Part shown: positions 5,953-14,017 of the stretch, piece by piece
How positions within the stretch are numbered: the stretch's first letter is position 1
Layout: each line of letters begins with the position of its first letter
NCBI GenBank assembly: GCA_039649115.1
Contig: JBBWZQ010000392.1
Coordinates: forward strand, 1 to 18,572
Reading direction: 5' to 3'
DNA length: 18,572 nucleotides
DNA from: DATEJJ01 sp039649115
Lineage (GTDB): Bacteria > Actinomycetota > Actinomycetes > Mycobacteriales > Micromonosporaceae
Made by a program: the position numbers and the translations under genes
Notes under the pieces: generated by a model
What the model saw: only the letters and a program-made list of their open reading frames with translations
Database searches by the model: none
Told to the model about the DNA's origin: nothing

Positions 5953-8900
5953 GAGGACCAGGCCGCTGCCGCTCGCCAGCTCGGCGCCGCCGTACCGGTC
6001 GCTCAGGCGTACCCGGACGCGGTAGGCGCCCGGCTTCGCGTACGTGTGGCTGACGGACAGCGTGCCCACCGTCTGCGGTGCGCTGCCGTCGCCCCAGTCG
6101 ACCGTGGCGTCGAGGGCCGTACCGGCCGGCGGTGTACCCAGGTCGGCGGTGAAGGCCGTGCCGGCGGTGGCCCGGCTGACGGGCGGTACCCGCAGCTTCG
6201 GCGCTGGGTAGCCGGGCGAGCGGACCAGGCCGACGGGCACCCCGCCGCGTACCGTGCCGAGGTTGGTCAGGTGTACCGGTTCGAGGACGCTGCCGTCGCC
6301 GGTGACCGCGATCGCGAGCGTGTTGCGCCCGTCCGGGTTGAGGATGCCGGTGGGGATGACGAACGTGTGCTGCGGCCCGATGTCGGCCGCGTACTGGCCC
6401 ATGTTCCAGCCGTTGACGAAGATGAGGGCACGGTAGTGCGCGGTGCTGCCCGGCGCGCCGATCGTCAGGCCCAGCGAGGCGTCGTCCACGGCCGGGATGT
6501 CGAGCTTGAATTCGGTGCGGTACCAGGAGGTGCCGGGGACGCCGGTGGCGGCGACGGGCCAGTTCCGGTCCGGGTACCCGGGCAGGTACCAGCCCGCGCG
6601 CTCGCCGTACAGGCCGCCGTTGTTCACCGCGCCGCGCACGGTGTCGGTGATGTCCTCGCCACCCTGGTTGCCCTGGATCCGCCAGGTCCCGGGGAGGGGC
6701 ACGGCGGCGCCGGCCCCGTCATTGAAAGTGGCCGAGATGAGCCCGCGACCCTCCTTGTGCGCGTCGTTGACCCCGCCGTCCTCGTTGTGCGAGTTGTCGC
6801 GCACCATCACGGCGAGCACGTGCCCGCCCGGCGCCTGCAGCCCGGCCGGCACGGCGAAGGTGGCCGTACCGGTGGTGGGCGGCGCGCTGAGCCCGGTGGG
6901 CAACTGGTGCTCGCCCAGGTAGTTGCCGTCCAGCCAGGCCTGCAGCAGGCCGGCGCCGCCCCCGCCGTAGCGCAGTGCGACATTCGCGGCCGATCCGCTG
7001 TACGACAGGCGGTACCACACGTCGCCGTGGTGGAAGCCGTAGTCGTCGGCGGTGAGTACCGGCGCGCCGGCCGGCGGCTTGGTCGTGCTGTTGGTGGTGG
7101 TCCGGTCCGCCACCGCCCACCCGGAGTCATCGAAGTCCACTGTGGACTCCGGCGACTCGGCGGCGTACCGCCAGGTCGCCGTGCTCAGGTCGGGCAGCGT
7201 GACCGGGGCCGGCCCGGGCAGCGGATCGCGGGCCAGCAGGCTGCCGGACGCGGTGCGGGTCGCCGGTACGGGCCGGCCGTTCCAGGACAGCCCGCGTACC
7301 GGCGCCGCCGTCCACACCTCCAGGCCGGACGGCACGGCGGTGTCGCCGCGCAGGGCCAGCCGGTCGTCCCGCAGCGCAGCCGAGCGCACCAGTGACGGGC
7401 CGCGGACGAGCGACATGCCCTGGCGCCAGAAGGTGTCCGCGGTGTCCTGGTCGGCCAGCAGCAGCGTGAGCGGGGGCCGCCCGCCACCCGTCACCCGTAC
7501 CTCGGCGAGTCCACTGTGGACGTAGCTCAGCCGCAGGTCCCCGGTTGCCGCGTCGAAGGCGGAGGCCACGTCGCCGGCCAGCACGCTCACGGTGGGCTCG
7601 GACGCGTAGCGCAGCACCGTCTCGCCGGCCTCGCCATCGCGGCCGTAGAGCAGGGCCAGGCCGCCGAAGTGCGTCTCGATCTCGGACGTGGAGTAGACCA
7701 GGTGCTGCCCGTCCATGTCGTAGTTGGCGACCAGCGTCTTGGCGTCCTGGCCGTGCAACCGCAGCGGCACGGTGTACGCGCCGATGGGGAACGTGAACGT
7801 GTCGTCCGTGGTGGCGTTGGACGGGCTGTGCGTGGCGATGAAGAACTCCGTGCCGTCGTCGGGGTTCACGTTGTGGTAGACCTTGACGGCGGGCGAGGAC
7901 GGCGTGACCGGCGCGCCGCGCTCCACCTTGGTGATCGGCGTGACGCTCTGCAGGAAGTACCCGATCTCCTTCATCGCGACCGCCTTGGGCCGCAGTTGCC
8001 GCGCCTCGTCGATCGCGGCGCCGTAGTCGTACGACGTGTACACCACGGGAGCCGGCAGCCAGCCCCAGGACGTGCCGCCGAACGTCATGTAGAAGTTCTG
8101 CAGGGTCAGCCGGTTGGCGATGTTCGTCTCGTAGAACACCCGCTCGTACCCGGGACCCTGGCGCACCGCCGTGCAGGCGTAGGTGCCGACGCTGCCCCAG
8201 TAGTCGAACCAGCCGCCGCCGAATTCGGCGGTGAAGCCGGGCGTCAGTGGCGAGGCGCTCGCGCCGCCCTTGGCACCGCCGGGACCCCAGATGCCCCAGT
8301 CTGGCGCGGACGAGGGAGAGCCCGGCGTGCCGTCGGTGTGGCAGGTGCCGCCCGGGTACCCGTCGAAGGCGTACATGTCGACCGGCCCGGGCACGGTGCC
8401 GGTCGCGCCGGAGCCCGCCGGTACCCAGAATCCGTTGCGGCCCTTGTCGTTGTGGAATATCGGCACGGTGACGCCGTCGGCCCGGGCCTTGGCGTACAGG
8501 TGCTCCAGGTAGGTGCGCTGGGCTGTGCCCGTGGCGGCCAGCTCGTTCTCGATCTGGTACAGGATGACCGAGCCGGTCCCGTCCGTGAACTGGTGCCGGG
8601 CGATGACCGCGTCCATGTGCGACTGCCAGTCGTCGGTGGCGGCGAGGTAGTCCGGCGCGTCGCTGCGCGCGCGTCCTGCCTGAGTGGTCAGCCAGCCGGG
8701 GAAGCCGCCGGAGTCGACCTCGGCGTTGATGTACGGCCCGGGCCGCGCGATGACGTAGAGCCCGACGCTCGCCGCGACCGCCAGCGCGCGGTCCATGTCG
8801 CGCACCCCGGAGAAGTCGTACACGCCCGGCGCGGGCGAGTGGTAGCCCCAGTCGAAGTACATGGAGACGGCGTTGTACCCGCTGGCCTTCATCTTCTCCA

Positions 8901-9123
8901 GCACGTCGCGCCACAGGCCCGGGCTGGGCAGCCGGAACGGGTGGAACTCACCCGACCAGATGATCGTGCGCCGCCCGTCGAGCATCAGCGAGTACTGGTC
9001 GAACGTGACGGTGTGCGCGGGTGGCGCGGCGGTTGCCGCGCTCGTCCGGGGGACGGTGGACAGGCCGGCGATCAGCAGCGCCGTGGCGCAGACCGCGATC
9101 AGCCGGCGGGGAAGGCTGGCCAT
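5941..9123 (-). CDS. Secreted GH35 beta-galactosidase with C-terminal PKD domain
   Basis: The protein has 1060 residues. It opens with a signal peptide (MASLPRRLIAVCATALLIAGL, likely cut near residue 30-33). The catalytic GH35 TIM barrel covers about residues 40-370: SGEFHPFRLP, MYFDWGYHSPAPGVYDF, ARPGPYINAEVDSGGFPGWL, the acid/base E194 in QIENE and the nucleophile E300 in TAEFGGGWFDYWG. The Asn before E194 is the clan GH-A signature. The middle holds the beta-sandwich domains usual for large fungal-type GH35 enzymes, including jelly-roll segments (DVWYRLSYSG, GTSWYRTEFKLD). Residues from about 985 form a PKD domain (VDWGDGSAPQTVGTLSVSHTYAKPGAYRVRV). It should release terminal beta-galactose from plant polysaccharides or oligosaccharides outside the cell. 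It overlaps the convergent nitrilase gene by 8 bp and lies 33 bp below a gene of unknown function. Confidence 0.92.
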   Translation of the reverse strand: MASLPRRLIAVCATALLIAGLSTVPRTSAATAAPPAHTVTFDQYSLMLDGRRTIIWSGEFHPFRLPSPGLWRDVLEKMKASGYNAVSMYFDWGYHSPAPGVYDFSGVRDMDRALAVAASVGLYVIARPGPYINAEVDSGGFPGWLTTQAGRARSDAPDYLAATDDWQSHMDAVIARHQFTDGTGSVILYQIENELAATGTAQRTYLEHLYAKARADGVTVPIFHNDKGRNGFWVPAGSGATGTVPGPVDMYAFDGYPGGTCHTDGTPGSPSSAPDWGIWGPGGAKGGASASPLTPGFTAEFGGGWFDYWGSVGTYACTAVRQGPGYERVFYETNIANRLTLQNFYMTFGGTSWGWLPAPVVYTSYDYGAAIDEARQLRPKAVAMKEIGYFLQSVTPITKVERGAPVTPSSPAVKVYHNVNPDDGTEFFIATHSPSNATTDDTFTFPIGAYTVPLRLHGQDAKTLVANYDMDGQHLVYSTSEIETHFGGLALLYGRDGEAGETVLRYASEPTVSVLAGDVASAFDAATGDLRLSYVHSGLAEVRVTGGGRPPLTLLLADQDTADTFWRQGMSLVRGPSLVRSAALRDDRLALRGDTAVPSGLEVWTAAPVRGLSWNGRPVPATRTASGSLLARDPLPGPAPVTLPDLSTATWRYAAESPESTVDFDDSGWAVADRTTTNSTTKPPAGAPVLTADDYGFHHGDVWYRLSYSGSAANVALRYGGGGAGLLQAWLDGNYLGEHQLPTGLSAPPTTGTATFAVPAGLQAPGGHVLAVMVRDNSHNEDGGVNDAHKEGRGLISATFNDGAGAAVPLPGTWRIQGNQGGEDITDTVRGAVNNGGLYGERAGWYLPGYPDRNWPVAATGVPGTSWYRTEFKLDIPAVDDASLGLTIGAPGSTAHYRALIFVNGWNMGQYAADIGPQHTFVIPTGILNPDGRNTLAIAVTGDGSVLEPVHLTNLGTVRGGVPVGLVRSPGYPAPKLRVPPVSRATAGTAFTADLGTPPAGTALDATVDWGDGSAPQTVGTLSVSHTYAKPGAYRVRVRLSDRYGGAELASGSGLVLVFR

Positions 9124-9130
9124 GACTCAA

Positions 9131-9160
9131 CACGAAACTACATCTATCGACAAATGTCAA
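9131..9160 (-). promoter_or_regulatory. Probable promoter/operator of the GH35 gene
   Basis: An AT-rich patch precedes ATG 9123. On the minus strand a perfect TTGACA (9160-9155) contains the TGA stop of the upstream gene. It forms one arm of the imperfect dyad TTGACA-TT-TGTCGA (9147-9160). A TANNNT candidate, TAGTTT, lies at 9140-9135, but the spacing of 14 bp is short, so the -10 assignment is weak. The galactosidase may thus have its own regulated promoter even though it follows another gene by only 33 bp. Confidence 0.4.
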
Positions 9161-9678
9161 CGTGTCCCGGCCGGCGGCTCGGGCGGCGGGGGTGCCGGCG
9201 CCGGTGTCGTCGGGCGCAGCCACAGCGCCACCAGGTCGCCGCCGGCCAACTCGGCCAGGCAGCCGGTGGCGAACTCCACGAACCGGGTACCGGTGGGCAC
9301 GCCGGTGCGGCCGACCCGGATCCAGCCGGTGCGCGAGTCCCGGATGGTGGTCAGGTCGCCGGCCCGCACCAGCCGCGGCGAGACACCGCGCGGCGGTACC
9401 TCCGGCAGGTGCGCCTTCAGCCGCCCGGCAACCGCGTTGGGCGAGCCCAGCGAGCCGCTCAACCAGCCCGCGTCCGGGTGGTAGCCCCACGCGCCGAGCA
9501 GCTCGGCGCTGTCCCGGTCGACCTGCAGCGCCATCGAGCCGAAGGCGAGCTCCACCGCCTGCCCGCCGCGGCGCGCCATGTCCGGGTCGGCCGGCCGGAA
9601 GTCGAACGACAGCCCCCGCTGGTCGTACCGCAACTGCCCGCCGATCGGCGGCGCGGCGTCCACGACGGCGAATTCCAT
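9157..9678 (-). CDS. Conserved-looking hypothetical protein, third gene of a coupled unit
   Basis: The protein has 173 residues and I recognise no family. It is soluble, with no signal peptide or membrane span. Features: RYDQRGLSFDFRP near residue 20, a stretch ALQVDRDSAELLGAWGYHPDAGW, then VSPRLVRAGDLTTIRDSRTGWIRVG and FVEFATGCLAELAGGDLVALWLRP. The C-terminus is a proline-rich tail (APAPPPPEPPAG). The start is ATG 9678 because AGGTGA lies just upstream and begins at the stop of the previous gene, which ends five bases before; the frame is open further upstream but overlaps that gene. The tight spacing implies translation coupled to the two genes above it. Its stop codon sits inside the TTGACA of the probable galactosidase promoter. 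Confidence 0.72.
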   Translation of the reverse strand: MEFAVVDAAPPIGGQLRYDQRGLSFDFRPADPDMARRGGQAVELAFGSMALQVDRDSAELLGAWGYHPDAGWLSGSLGSPNAVAGRLKAHLPEVPPRGVSPRLVRAGDLTTIRDSRTGWIRVGRTGVPTGTRFVEFATGCLAELAGGDLVALWLRPTTPAPAPPPPEPPAGTR

Positions 9679-9683
9679 CCGGG

Positions 9684-10049
9684 TCACCTCACGAAGTCGA
9701 CGTGATAGATGATCTTCTGGGAGGTGTTGACCGCCAGCTCCCAGGTACCCGCGTTGCCGTTGAACGTGCCGGGAACGTCCCAGCGCACCGTGTTCACCGC
9801 GCCCTGCGGATCGGTGACCGGCTCGGCCGCGTCCATGATCTCCTGGATCAGCAGCCGGCTCGCCACGAACGGGCGGGTGGCCGCGTGGCTCGCCGCCGGC
9901 TCCGAGAACTCCAGCTCGAACGCGTCCAGCGCGGCGCCCGCCACGGCCGCCTCCGTCGCCACCTGCGCCGCGAAGGCCGCGAAGACCTCCCACAGCACCA
10001 CGGCGAGCACGATGGCGACGACCGCCAGGCCCACGTTCACCCCGCTCAC
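9684..10049 (-). CDS. Small single-span membrane protein, second gene of a coupled unit
   Basis: The protein has 121 residues and no family is recognised. Residues 4-25 form a single hydrophobic span (VNVGLAVVAIVLAVVLWEVF) followed by an Ala-rich stretch. A polar domain follows: FELEFSEPAA, LLIQEIMDAAEPVTDP, TVRWDVPGTFNGNAGTWEL, with C-terminus IIYHVDFVR. The start GTG 10049 overlaps the stop of the membrane-protein gene in a GTGA arrangement, a sign of translational coupling; an open frame further upstream overlaps the membrane gene and has no coding character. Topology is probably a short N-terminus inside and the polar domain outside, or a prepilin-like anchor; no prepilin cleavage motif is evident. 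It likely works with its two neighbours. Confidence 0.7.
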   Translation of the reverse strand: MSGVNVGLAVVAIVLAVVLWEVFAAFAAQVATEAAVAGAALDAFELEFSEPAASHAATRPFVASRLLIQEIMDAAEPVTDPQGAVNTVRWDVPGTFNGNAGTWELAVNTSQKIIYHVDFVR

Positions 10050-11161
10050 CGCGCACCCCCTGCCCCGTCGGGGAACCGGGCGGGGAACAGGAACGCGGCC
10101 AGCAGCAGGGGCGGCAGCACGGCGACCAGCACCGGCAGGAACGAGGTCGTCCCCCGGCTGACCGCCGGCCGCACGACGACCACGGCCAGGAGGTAGGCGA
10201 CCAGGCAGCAGGCCAGCACGCGCAGCACCAGCGGCACCCGGTCGACGACGCGGACGTAGGACTCCAGGGCGGGCACCACGCGGTACCGCAGCGCGCCCAG
10301 CCCCACGAGGAGCGCGAAGACCACGGCGGCGCCCGGCGCGGTGCCGGTCAGCCCGGACAGCAGCAGCGTGAACACCGCCGCGCGCAGCGCCACCGGTACC
10401 GGCCAGGGCCACCGGCGGGGCATCCGGAAGCGCAGGTGGGGCGGGCTGGCCGGGGATGCCGGGTGGCGCTGCGCGAGCAGCGTCAGCGCGCCGCGCCCGG
10501 CGACCGCGAGGACGGTGACCAGCGCGATCCACCCGCCGTCGTGCTGCAGGATGCCGATCGGGCCGGCGTCCGGCGCGGCGTTCCAGAAGGACCAGACCGG
10601 CCGGATGAGGTAGGCGGCCGCCTGGCCCCAGAGGTAGGCCAGCAGCGCCTGCACCACGGCGGCCAGCACGAACCCGATCGCCAGCCGGGTGGTGCCCGGG
10701 CGCACCAGCCGCTGGCCGCGCTGGCGTACGGCGGTGGCGACCAGCGGCGCGACCACGACCAGCCCGGCCAGGACGAGGTAGGTGTCCAGGGCGGCCGCGT
10801 CGGTGCGCAGCAGGGTGTCCACCACCGAGGCGCCGTAGGGGTGGCCGACCCCCGCGTGCCGGTGCAGGGCGAGGTCGCCGACCGCGTAGCCGACCAGGGC
10901 GAGGCAGCCCAGCGCCGCCCCGGTCCCGGCGACCGCGGCGAGGACGAGGACCACCGCCAGCGAGGAGGAGAAGACCGGACCCGGGTGTACCGCGCCGAGC
11001 AGCAGGCCGAGCAGCAGCGCCAGGGGCGGCGCGAGGGCCGCCACGACCGGCCAGGACAGCAGGTAGTCGCCGTCGCGCAGCACCACCCGCAGGGTCCCCG
11101 AGAGCCGGGCCGCCAGCTCAGGCAGCCGCCGCCACAGCGCCAGCGCCGCCACGCTCCACAT
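10046..11161 (-). CDS. Polytopic membrane protein of unknown function, first gene of a coupled unit
   Basis: The protein has 371 residues from ATG 11161, which has GGGGAG four bases upstream; GTG 11173 would add four. Hydrophobic segments suggest eight or nine membrane spans, for example WPVVAALAPPLALLLGLLLG, LAVVLVLAAVAGTGAALGCL, TYLVLAGLVVVAPLVATAV, IGFVLAAVVQALLAYLWG, VLRVLACCLVAYLLAVVVV and PVLVAVLPPLLLAAFLFP. A polar stretch near residues 100-120 (HRHAGVGHPYGASVVDTLLRTDAAALD) and another near 185-210 (IRPVWSFWNAAPDAGPIG, LQHDGG) are probably loops. No transporter or enzyme motif is recognised. The stop overlaps the start of the next gene by four bases (GTGA). A promoter-like TAGGCT and an inverted repeat lie upstream, just past the terminator of the preceding gene. 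Confidence 0.78.
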   Translation of the reverse strand: MWSVAALALWRRLPELAARLSGTLRVVLRDGDYLLSWPVVAALAPPLALLLGLLLGAVHPGPVFSSSLAVVLVLAAVAGTGAALGCLALVGYAVGDLALHRHAGVGHPYGASVVDTLLRTDAAALDTYLVLAGLVVVAPLVATAVRQRGQRLVRPGTTRLAIGFVLAAVVQALLAYLWGQAAAYLIRPVWSFWNAAPDAGPIGILQHDGGWIALVTVLAVAGRGALTLLAQRHPASPASPPHLRFRMPRRWPWPVPVALRAAVFTLLLSGLTGTAPGAAVVFALLVGLGALRYRVVPALESYVRVVDRVPLVLRVLACCLVAYLLAVVVVRPAVSRGTTSFLPVLVAVLPPLLLAAFLFPARFPDGAGGAR

Positions 11162-11182
11162 CGGACTCCCCACCGTCGGTCT

Positions 11183-11199
11183 GGTAGGGGCAGCCTACC
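11183..11199 (-). promoter_or_regulatory. Inverted repeat with promoter-like -10 upstream of the membrane-protein operon
   Basis: GGTAGG (11183-11188) and CCTACC (11194-11199) form a perfect dyad with a five-base loop. On the minus strand the dyad contains TAGGCT, the same hexamer that serves as candidate -10 of the ROK gene. A CTGACA about 19 bp upstream could be the -35, though it lies in the terminator stem of the preceding gene. Promoter and possible operator overlap, but there is no independent evidence of a regulator. Confidence 0.35.
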
Positions 11200-11210
11200 G
11201 GTTCAGGGGA

Positions 11211-11242
11211 GAGGGGTGTCAGCCGTACGGCCGACACCCCTC
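11211..11242 (-). terminator. Long hairpin terminator after the DUF839 gene
   Basis: GAGGGGTGTC (11211-11220) pairs perfectly with GACACCCCTC (11233-11242). The inner part (11221-11232) extends the stem with one mismatch on + that becomes a G-U pair on -. The stem lies about 20 bp after the DUF839 stop and no T-run follows, which is usual for actinobacterial terminators. It separates that gene from the membrane-protein unit on the same strand. Confidence 0.75.
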
Positions 11243-11262
11243 CGTGGCGCGCCGGGGAGCTG

Positions 11263-12906
11263 TCAGCTGCCCGCCGGTACCACCTCCCACGCGACGTTGT
11301 CGCCGTGCTGCTGGTTCCAGAACAGCCGCCATCCGTCCTCGAACGGCCGCGGCACCTTGGCGCCGAGGATGCCCGACGCACCGGGGTCGCCGTCCGAGAG
11401 GACGATGCCGGTGATCTCGTTGTCGCCGTCGTTCTGGAAGCCGTTGCCGGCCGCGCCCAGCATGTTGTCCTGGGTCGCGGCGGCGTCCCGGCCCTCCGCG
11501 AGGAACCGGGTCGGCGTGGCGCCGTTCGCGTAGTTGACGCGCACGTCGAAGAGGTACCCCGAGTCAAGCGCGTTGCGCTGTGCGTGCAGGGTGTCGCCCG
11601 CGTCCTCGACGAACGCCACGTGGTCGCGGTCCAGGAACGTGACGTTGTCGAATCCGCTGTGCTCCTGGTTGCCCTGGTAGAACACGCTCAGCTTGCCGTG
11701 CTCGGCGGTGGGGTTGGACTGGCTGAGCTGGTACGCCGTGCCCCAGCCGCCGTAGCTGGCGTTGGCTGTGCTGGTGGCGTTGGTGTCACCGGTCGCGTCG
11801 AAGTAGAACTCCCGGAAGCCGGTACCCGGCCGGAACACGCCGTTCTCCGGCCGCTTGAACGGGGTGGCCCCGGCCGCCTTGGCCGCGGCGTTGGCGTCGA
11901 ACGGCTTGCCGCTGGTGTCGACCGCGGTGTCGTGCACGGTGACCCAGTTCGTGTCGAACGTGGTGCCGTAGGTGCTGAGGTCCTTGCGGTCGTCGGTGAA
12001 GATGCCGCCGGTCGGGTGCGCGGCGTCCACCGCCTGGAAGGTGACCGGCGTGTGCGTCCGCGCCGAGACCACCTGCAGGGCCTGCAGCTTGCCGCCCTTG
12101 GTGAGGTCGCTCTTGTCGGCCGGGACGAACCGGTAGACGAAGCTGTTCGGGTTGCGCGCGTTGGTACCGCTGGGCACCGTACCGCCGATGTCCTCGACCA
12201 CCCACAGGTTGCCCGCCGGGTCGTTCTGGATGCCCTCGTAGCCGCCCCGGCCCAGTGCCGGTGAGACGTCCTGGACGGTCGCGTTGATGTCCGGGGTGGC
12301 CTGGAGCACCGAGGCGTTGGACCCCGACTCGGTGGTGAACAGCAGCCGCCTGGCCCACGGGTCCCAGGTGGAGCCGTCGATGGTCGGCAGCGCGGTGCCG
12401 TCGGGGAAGTTGTCCGCGATCAGCGTCACCCGGTGGGCCGCGTCGGCGTCCAGGTTGATCCGGGTGATGTACCCGTGCACCCCGGTCTCGTGGCCCTGGT
12501 ACACGAAATGGGTCCCGTAGTTGTAGTTGGGGTCGGCGCCGCTCAGGCCGTGCAGCCGCAGGTAGGTGTTCTTGTCCGGCTCGGTCTTGTTGGCCTCCAC
12601 GTTCGTGCCGGGTGCCTGGGTGACCTTCGGGTCCGGCACCAGCGTCCCGTTGGCGTTGTACCCGTAGTAGGCCACGACGCCGTCCGGGTTCTCCAGCTTC
12701 GCGGAGCCCTGCGTCACCGCGTACTGCCGCAACTGCGGCGACAGCGAGTTGGGTACCGCGATGCCCCGGGTGTCCGGGCTGGCCGGGATGGACGTCCAGC
12801 GCAGCGCGTCATGCGCGTCGGCCGAACCCGCGGCCAACGTTCCGGCCGTGGTGGCCAGGGCGAGTACGCCCGCTCCCGCCACGACCAGTCGCCTCTTCGT
12901 GATCAT
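11263..12906 (-). CDS. Secreted DUF839/PhoX-like protein
   Basis: The protein has 547 residues. The N-terminus MITKRRLVVAGAGVLALATTAG with ADA-HD is a signal peptide, possibly Tat-type because of the KRR before the hydrophobic core, cut near residue 31. The mature part reads as a beta-propeller: DPNYNYGTHFVYQGHE, GSTWDPWARRLLFTTESG, YEGIQNDPAGNLWVVEDIGG, NSFVYRFVPAD, HVAFVEDAGDTLHAQ and GDNEITGIVLSDGD. This fits the DUF839 family, which includes PhoX alkaline phosphatases; the repeated Glu/Asp-rich loops could bind calcium as in PhoX, but I cannot map the full PhoX metal site, so phosphatase activity is only possible. ATG 12906 has GGGAGAAG about eight bases upstream. The hairpin terminator follows the stop. 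Confidence 0.7.
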   Translation of the reverse strand: MITKRRLVVAGAGVLALATTAGTLAAGSADAHDALRWTSIPASPDTRGIAVPNSLSPQLRQYAVTQGSAKLENPDGVVAYYGYNANGTLVPDPKVTQAPGTNVEANKTEPDKNTYLRLHGLSGADPNYNYGTHFVYQGHETGVHGYITRINLDADAAHRVTLIADNFPDGTALPTIDGSTWDPWARRLLFTTESGSNASVLQATPDINATVQDVSPALGRGGYEGIQNDPAGNLWVVEDIGGTVPSGTNARNPNSFVYRFVPADKSDLTKGGKLQALQVVSARTHTPVTFQAVDAAHPTGGIFTDDRKDLSTYGTTFDTNWVTVHDTAVDTSGKPFDANAAAKAAGATPFKRPENGVFRPGTGFREFYFDATGDTNATSTANASYGGWGTAYQLSQSNPTAEHGKLSVFYQGNQEHSGFDNVTFLDRDHVAFVEDAGDTLHAQRNALDSGYLFDVRVNYANGATPTRFLAEGRDAAATQDNMLGAAGNGFQNDGDNEITGIVLSDGDPGASGILGAKVPRPFEDGWRLFWNQQHGDNVAWEVVPAGS

Positions 12907-12967
12907 CGATGTCTTCTCCCTCAGATGGACGCTATGTGTTGCCTACCGGAGGGCAGCCGCCGGCATG

Positions 12968-12991
12968 GTTTCGGCCGGGTGAGCCCGAAAC
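12968..12991 (-). terminator. Hairpin between the DUF2199-like and DUF839 genes
   Basis: GTTTCGG (12968-12974) and CCGAAAC (12985-12991) form a perfect 7-bp inverted repeat with a ten-base loop. It lies about 45 bp after the stop of the minus-strand gene above and about 60 bp before the DUF839 start. It may be a weak terminator or an operator; there is no T-run. Confidence 0.4.
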
Positions 12992-13036
12992 GACGGGAGG
13001 GTGAAGGTTGTGGGCCGGACGGTGCCGGCCGCGCGC

Positions 13037-13891
13037 TCAGCCGTGCTGGCGGACCGACCGCCAGACGTCCATCGCCCAGGTGGCGTCGGCCGGGTCCTCG
13101 TGGATGCACACGGTCTCCAGGAAGCCGCCCGGCCCGATGGTGAAGCCGTACAGTTCGTGCTGCGCGGTGCCGTCGACCTCGGCGACGGTGCTCATCGCGT
13201 GGCGGATGTGCCGGCCGTCGGTGTCCCGCTCGGTGACCGGCTGGCTGCCCGGTGCGGCTCCGTCGGTCACCATCCGCAGCACCTCCTCGGCACTGCTCGC
13301 CGGCGCGGTGGTATAGCTCGAAATCAGCACCTTGCGACCGGATCCGACAAACTGCTGCCGGCCGCGTACCACGCGGGGAACCAGGCCGGCGCTGCGCTCG
13401 ATGGACCAGCGCTCGTCCAGCCGGTGCCGCACCGGTACGGGCAGCGCGAAGGTCAGGCCGGACAGCACGGCGTCGCGGTCCCACGCCTCGGTCAGCACCC
13501 GGGACAGCACGGGATGGTCGCTGCCGGTCAGGTACGGCAGGTGGTTCGGGTCGCGCACCTCCCCGCGCACCGGCGCACCGAGCAGGTCCGTGCCCCAGGG
13601 CTCGACCGCGTTGGCCAGCGTGCCGGTCAGCCGCAGCGACCGGTAGTCCGGCGTGCCCGCGGCCCGTTGCGCGCCGAGCACCTGCTCAGCCGGTACCGCC
13701 ATCCAGGTGCCGAACGTGATCGTGGTGTCGCCGGTCAGCCGTACCGGCAGCAGGCACCGGGCGAAGCCGCTGCCGTCCGGCAGCTGGCACAGGTCGTCGG
13801 CCAGCCACCGCGCCGCATCGCGCTGCTCGGGCGGACCGTGCCACAGGGTGTCGGGCAGGTCGATGCGGGCCTGGATGGTGCTCTCGGGCAC
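13037..13891 (-). CDS. DUF2199-like protein with an additional C-terminal domain
   Basis: The protein has 284 residues from GTG 13891, which has a perfect AGGAGG six bases upstream. The N-terminal part (residues 1-65) resembles DUF2199: LPDTLWHGPPEQRDAARW, then DDLCQLPDGSGFARCLLPV and TTITFGTWMAVP. The C-terminal part from about residue 130 has the flavour of a PsbP/Mog1-like fold as in LpqN or DUF1795 proteins: FALPVPVRHRLDERWSIERSA, VLISSYTTAPASSAEEVLRM, then HELYGFTIGPGGFLETVCIHED and the terminal WAMDVWRSVRQHG. Both assignments are by eye and not secure. It has no signal peptide. It is divergent from the expansin gene and upstream of the DUF839 gene on the same strand, separated by a possible hairpin. 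Confidence 0.6.
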   Translation of the reverse strand: MPESTIQARIDLPDTLWHGPPEQRDAARWLADDLCQLPDGSGFARCLLPVRLTGDTTITFGTWMAVPAEQVLGAQRAAGTPDYRSLRLTGTLANAVEPWGTDLLGAPVRGEVRDPNHLPYLTGSDHPVLSRVLTEAWDRDAVLSGLTFALPVPVRHRLDERWSIERSAGLVPRVVRGRQQFVGSGRKVLISSYTTAPASSAEEVLRMVTDGAAPGSQPVTERDTDGRHIRHAMSTVAEVDGTAQHELYGFTIGPGGFLETVCIHEDPADATWAMDVWRSVRQHG

Positions 13892-13912
13892 GGCAAGCCT
13901 CCTGTGCCGTCA

Positions 13913-13976
13913 GTCAAGATGGAACCCGGTCAAGATAGCGCTGTCCGGCGGCGGCCGCGCACCGGACCGCCGCCGG
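13913..13976. repeat. Direct repeat and long inverted repeat between the DUF2199-like and expansin genes
   Basis: GTCAAGAT occurs at 13913-13920 and again at 13929-13936, a 16-bp period that could place two protein subunits on nearly the same face of the helix. A perfect 10-bp inverted repeat, CCGGCGGCGG (13945-13954) and CCGCCGCCGG (13967-13976), follows with a 12-base loop. Because both flanking genes point away, the hairpin is not a terminator of either; it may insulate the divergent promoters. Confidence 0.6.
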
Positions 13977-13988
13977 GCGCAGCGGCCG

Positions 13989-14017
13989 TTTGACGCACCG
14001 TCCAGCCCGGCTAGACT
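13989..14017 (+). promoter_or_regulatory. Probable promoter of the expansin gene
   Basis: TTTGAC (13989-13994), or TTGACG one base on, and TAGACT (14012-14017) are spaced 17 or 16 bp. This is the best vegetative-type promoter in the window. It would start transcription near base 14024, giving a 5' leader of about 135 bases. I see no known riboswitch consensus in the leader. Confidence 0.55.

Noticed and set aside
7516..9705. Plus-strand open frame of over 700 codons opposite the GH35 gene
   Set aside because: It is the mirror of the galactosidase gene; the protein is Arg/Gly/Val/His-rich with no domains, as expected for antisense frames in GC-rich DNA.
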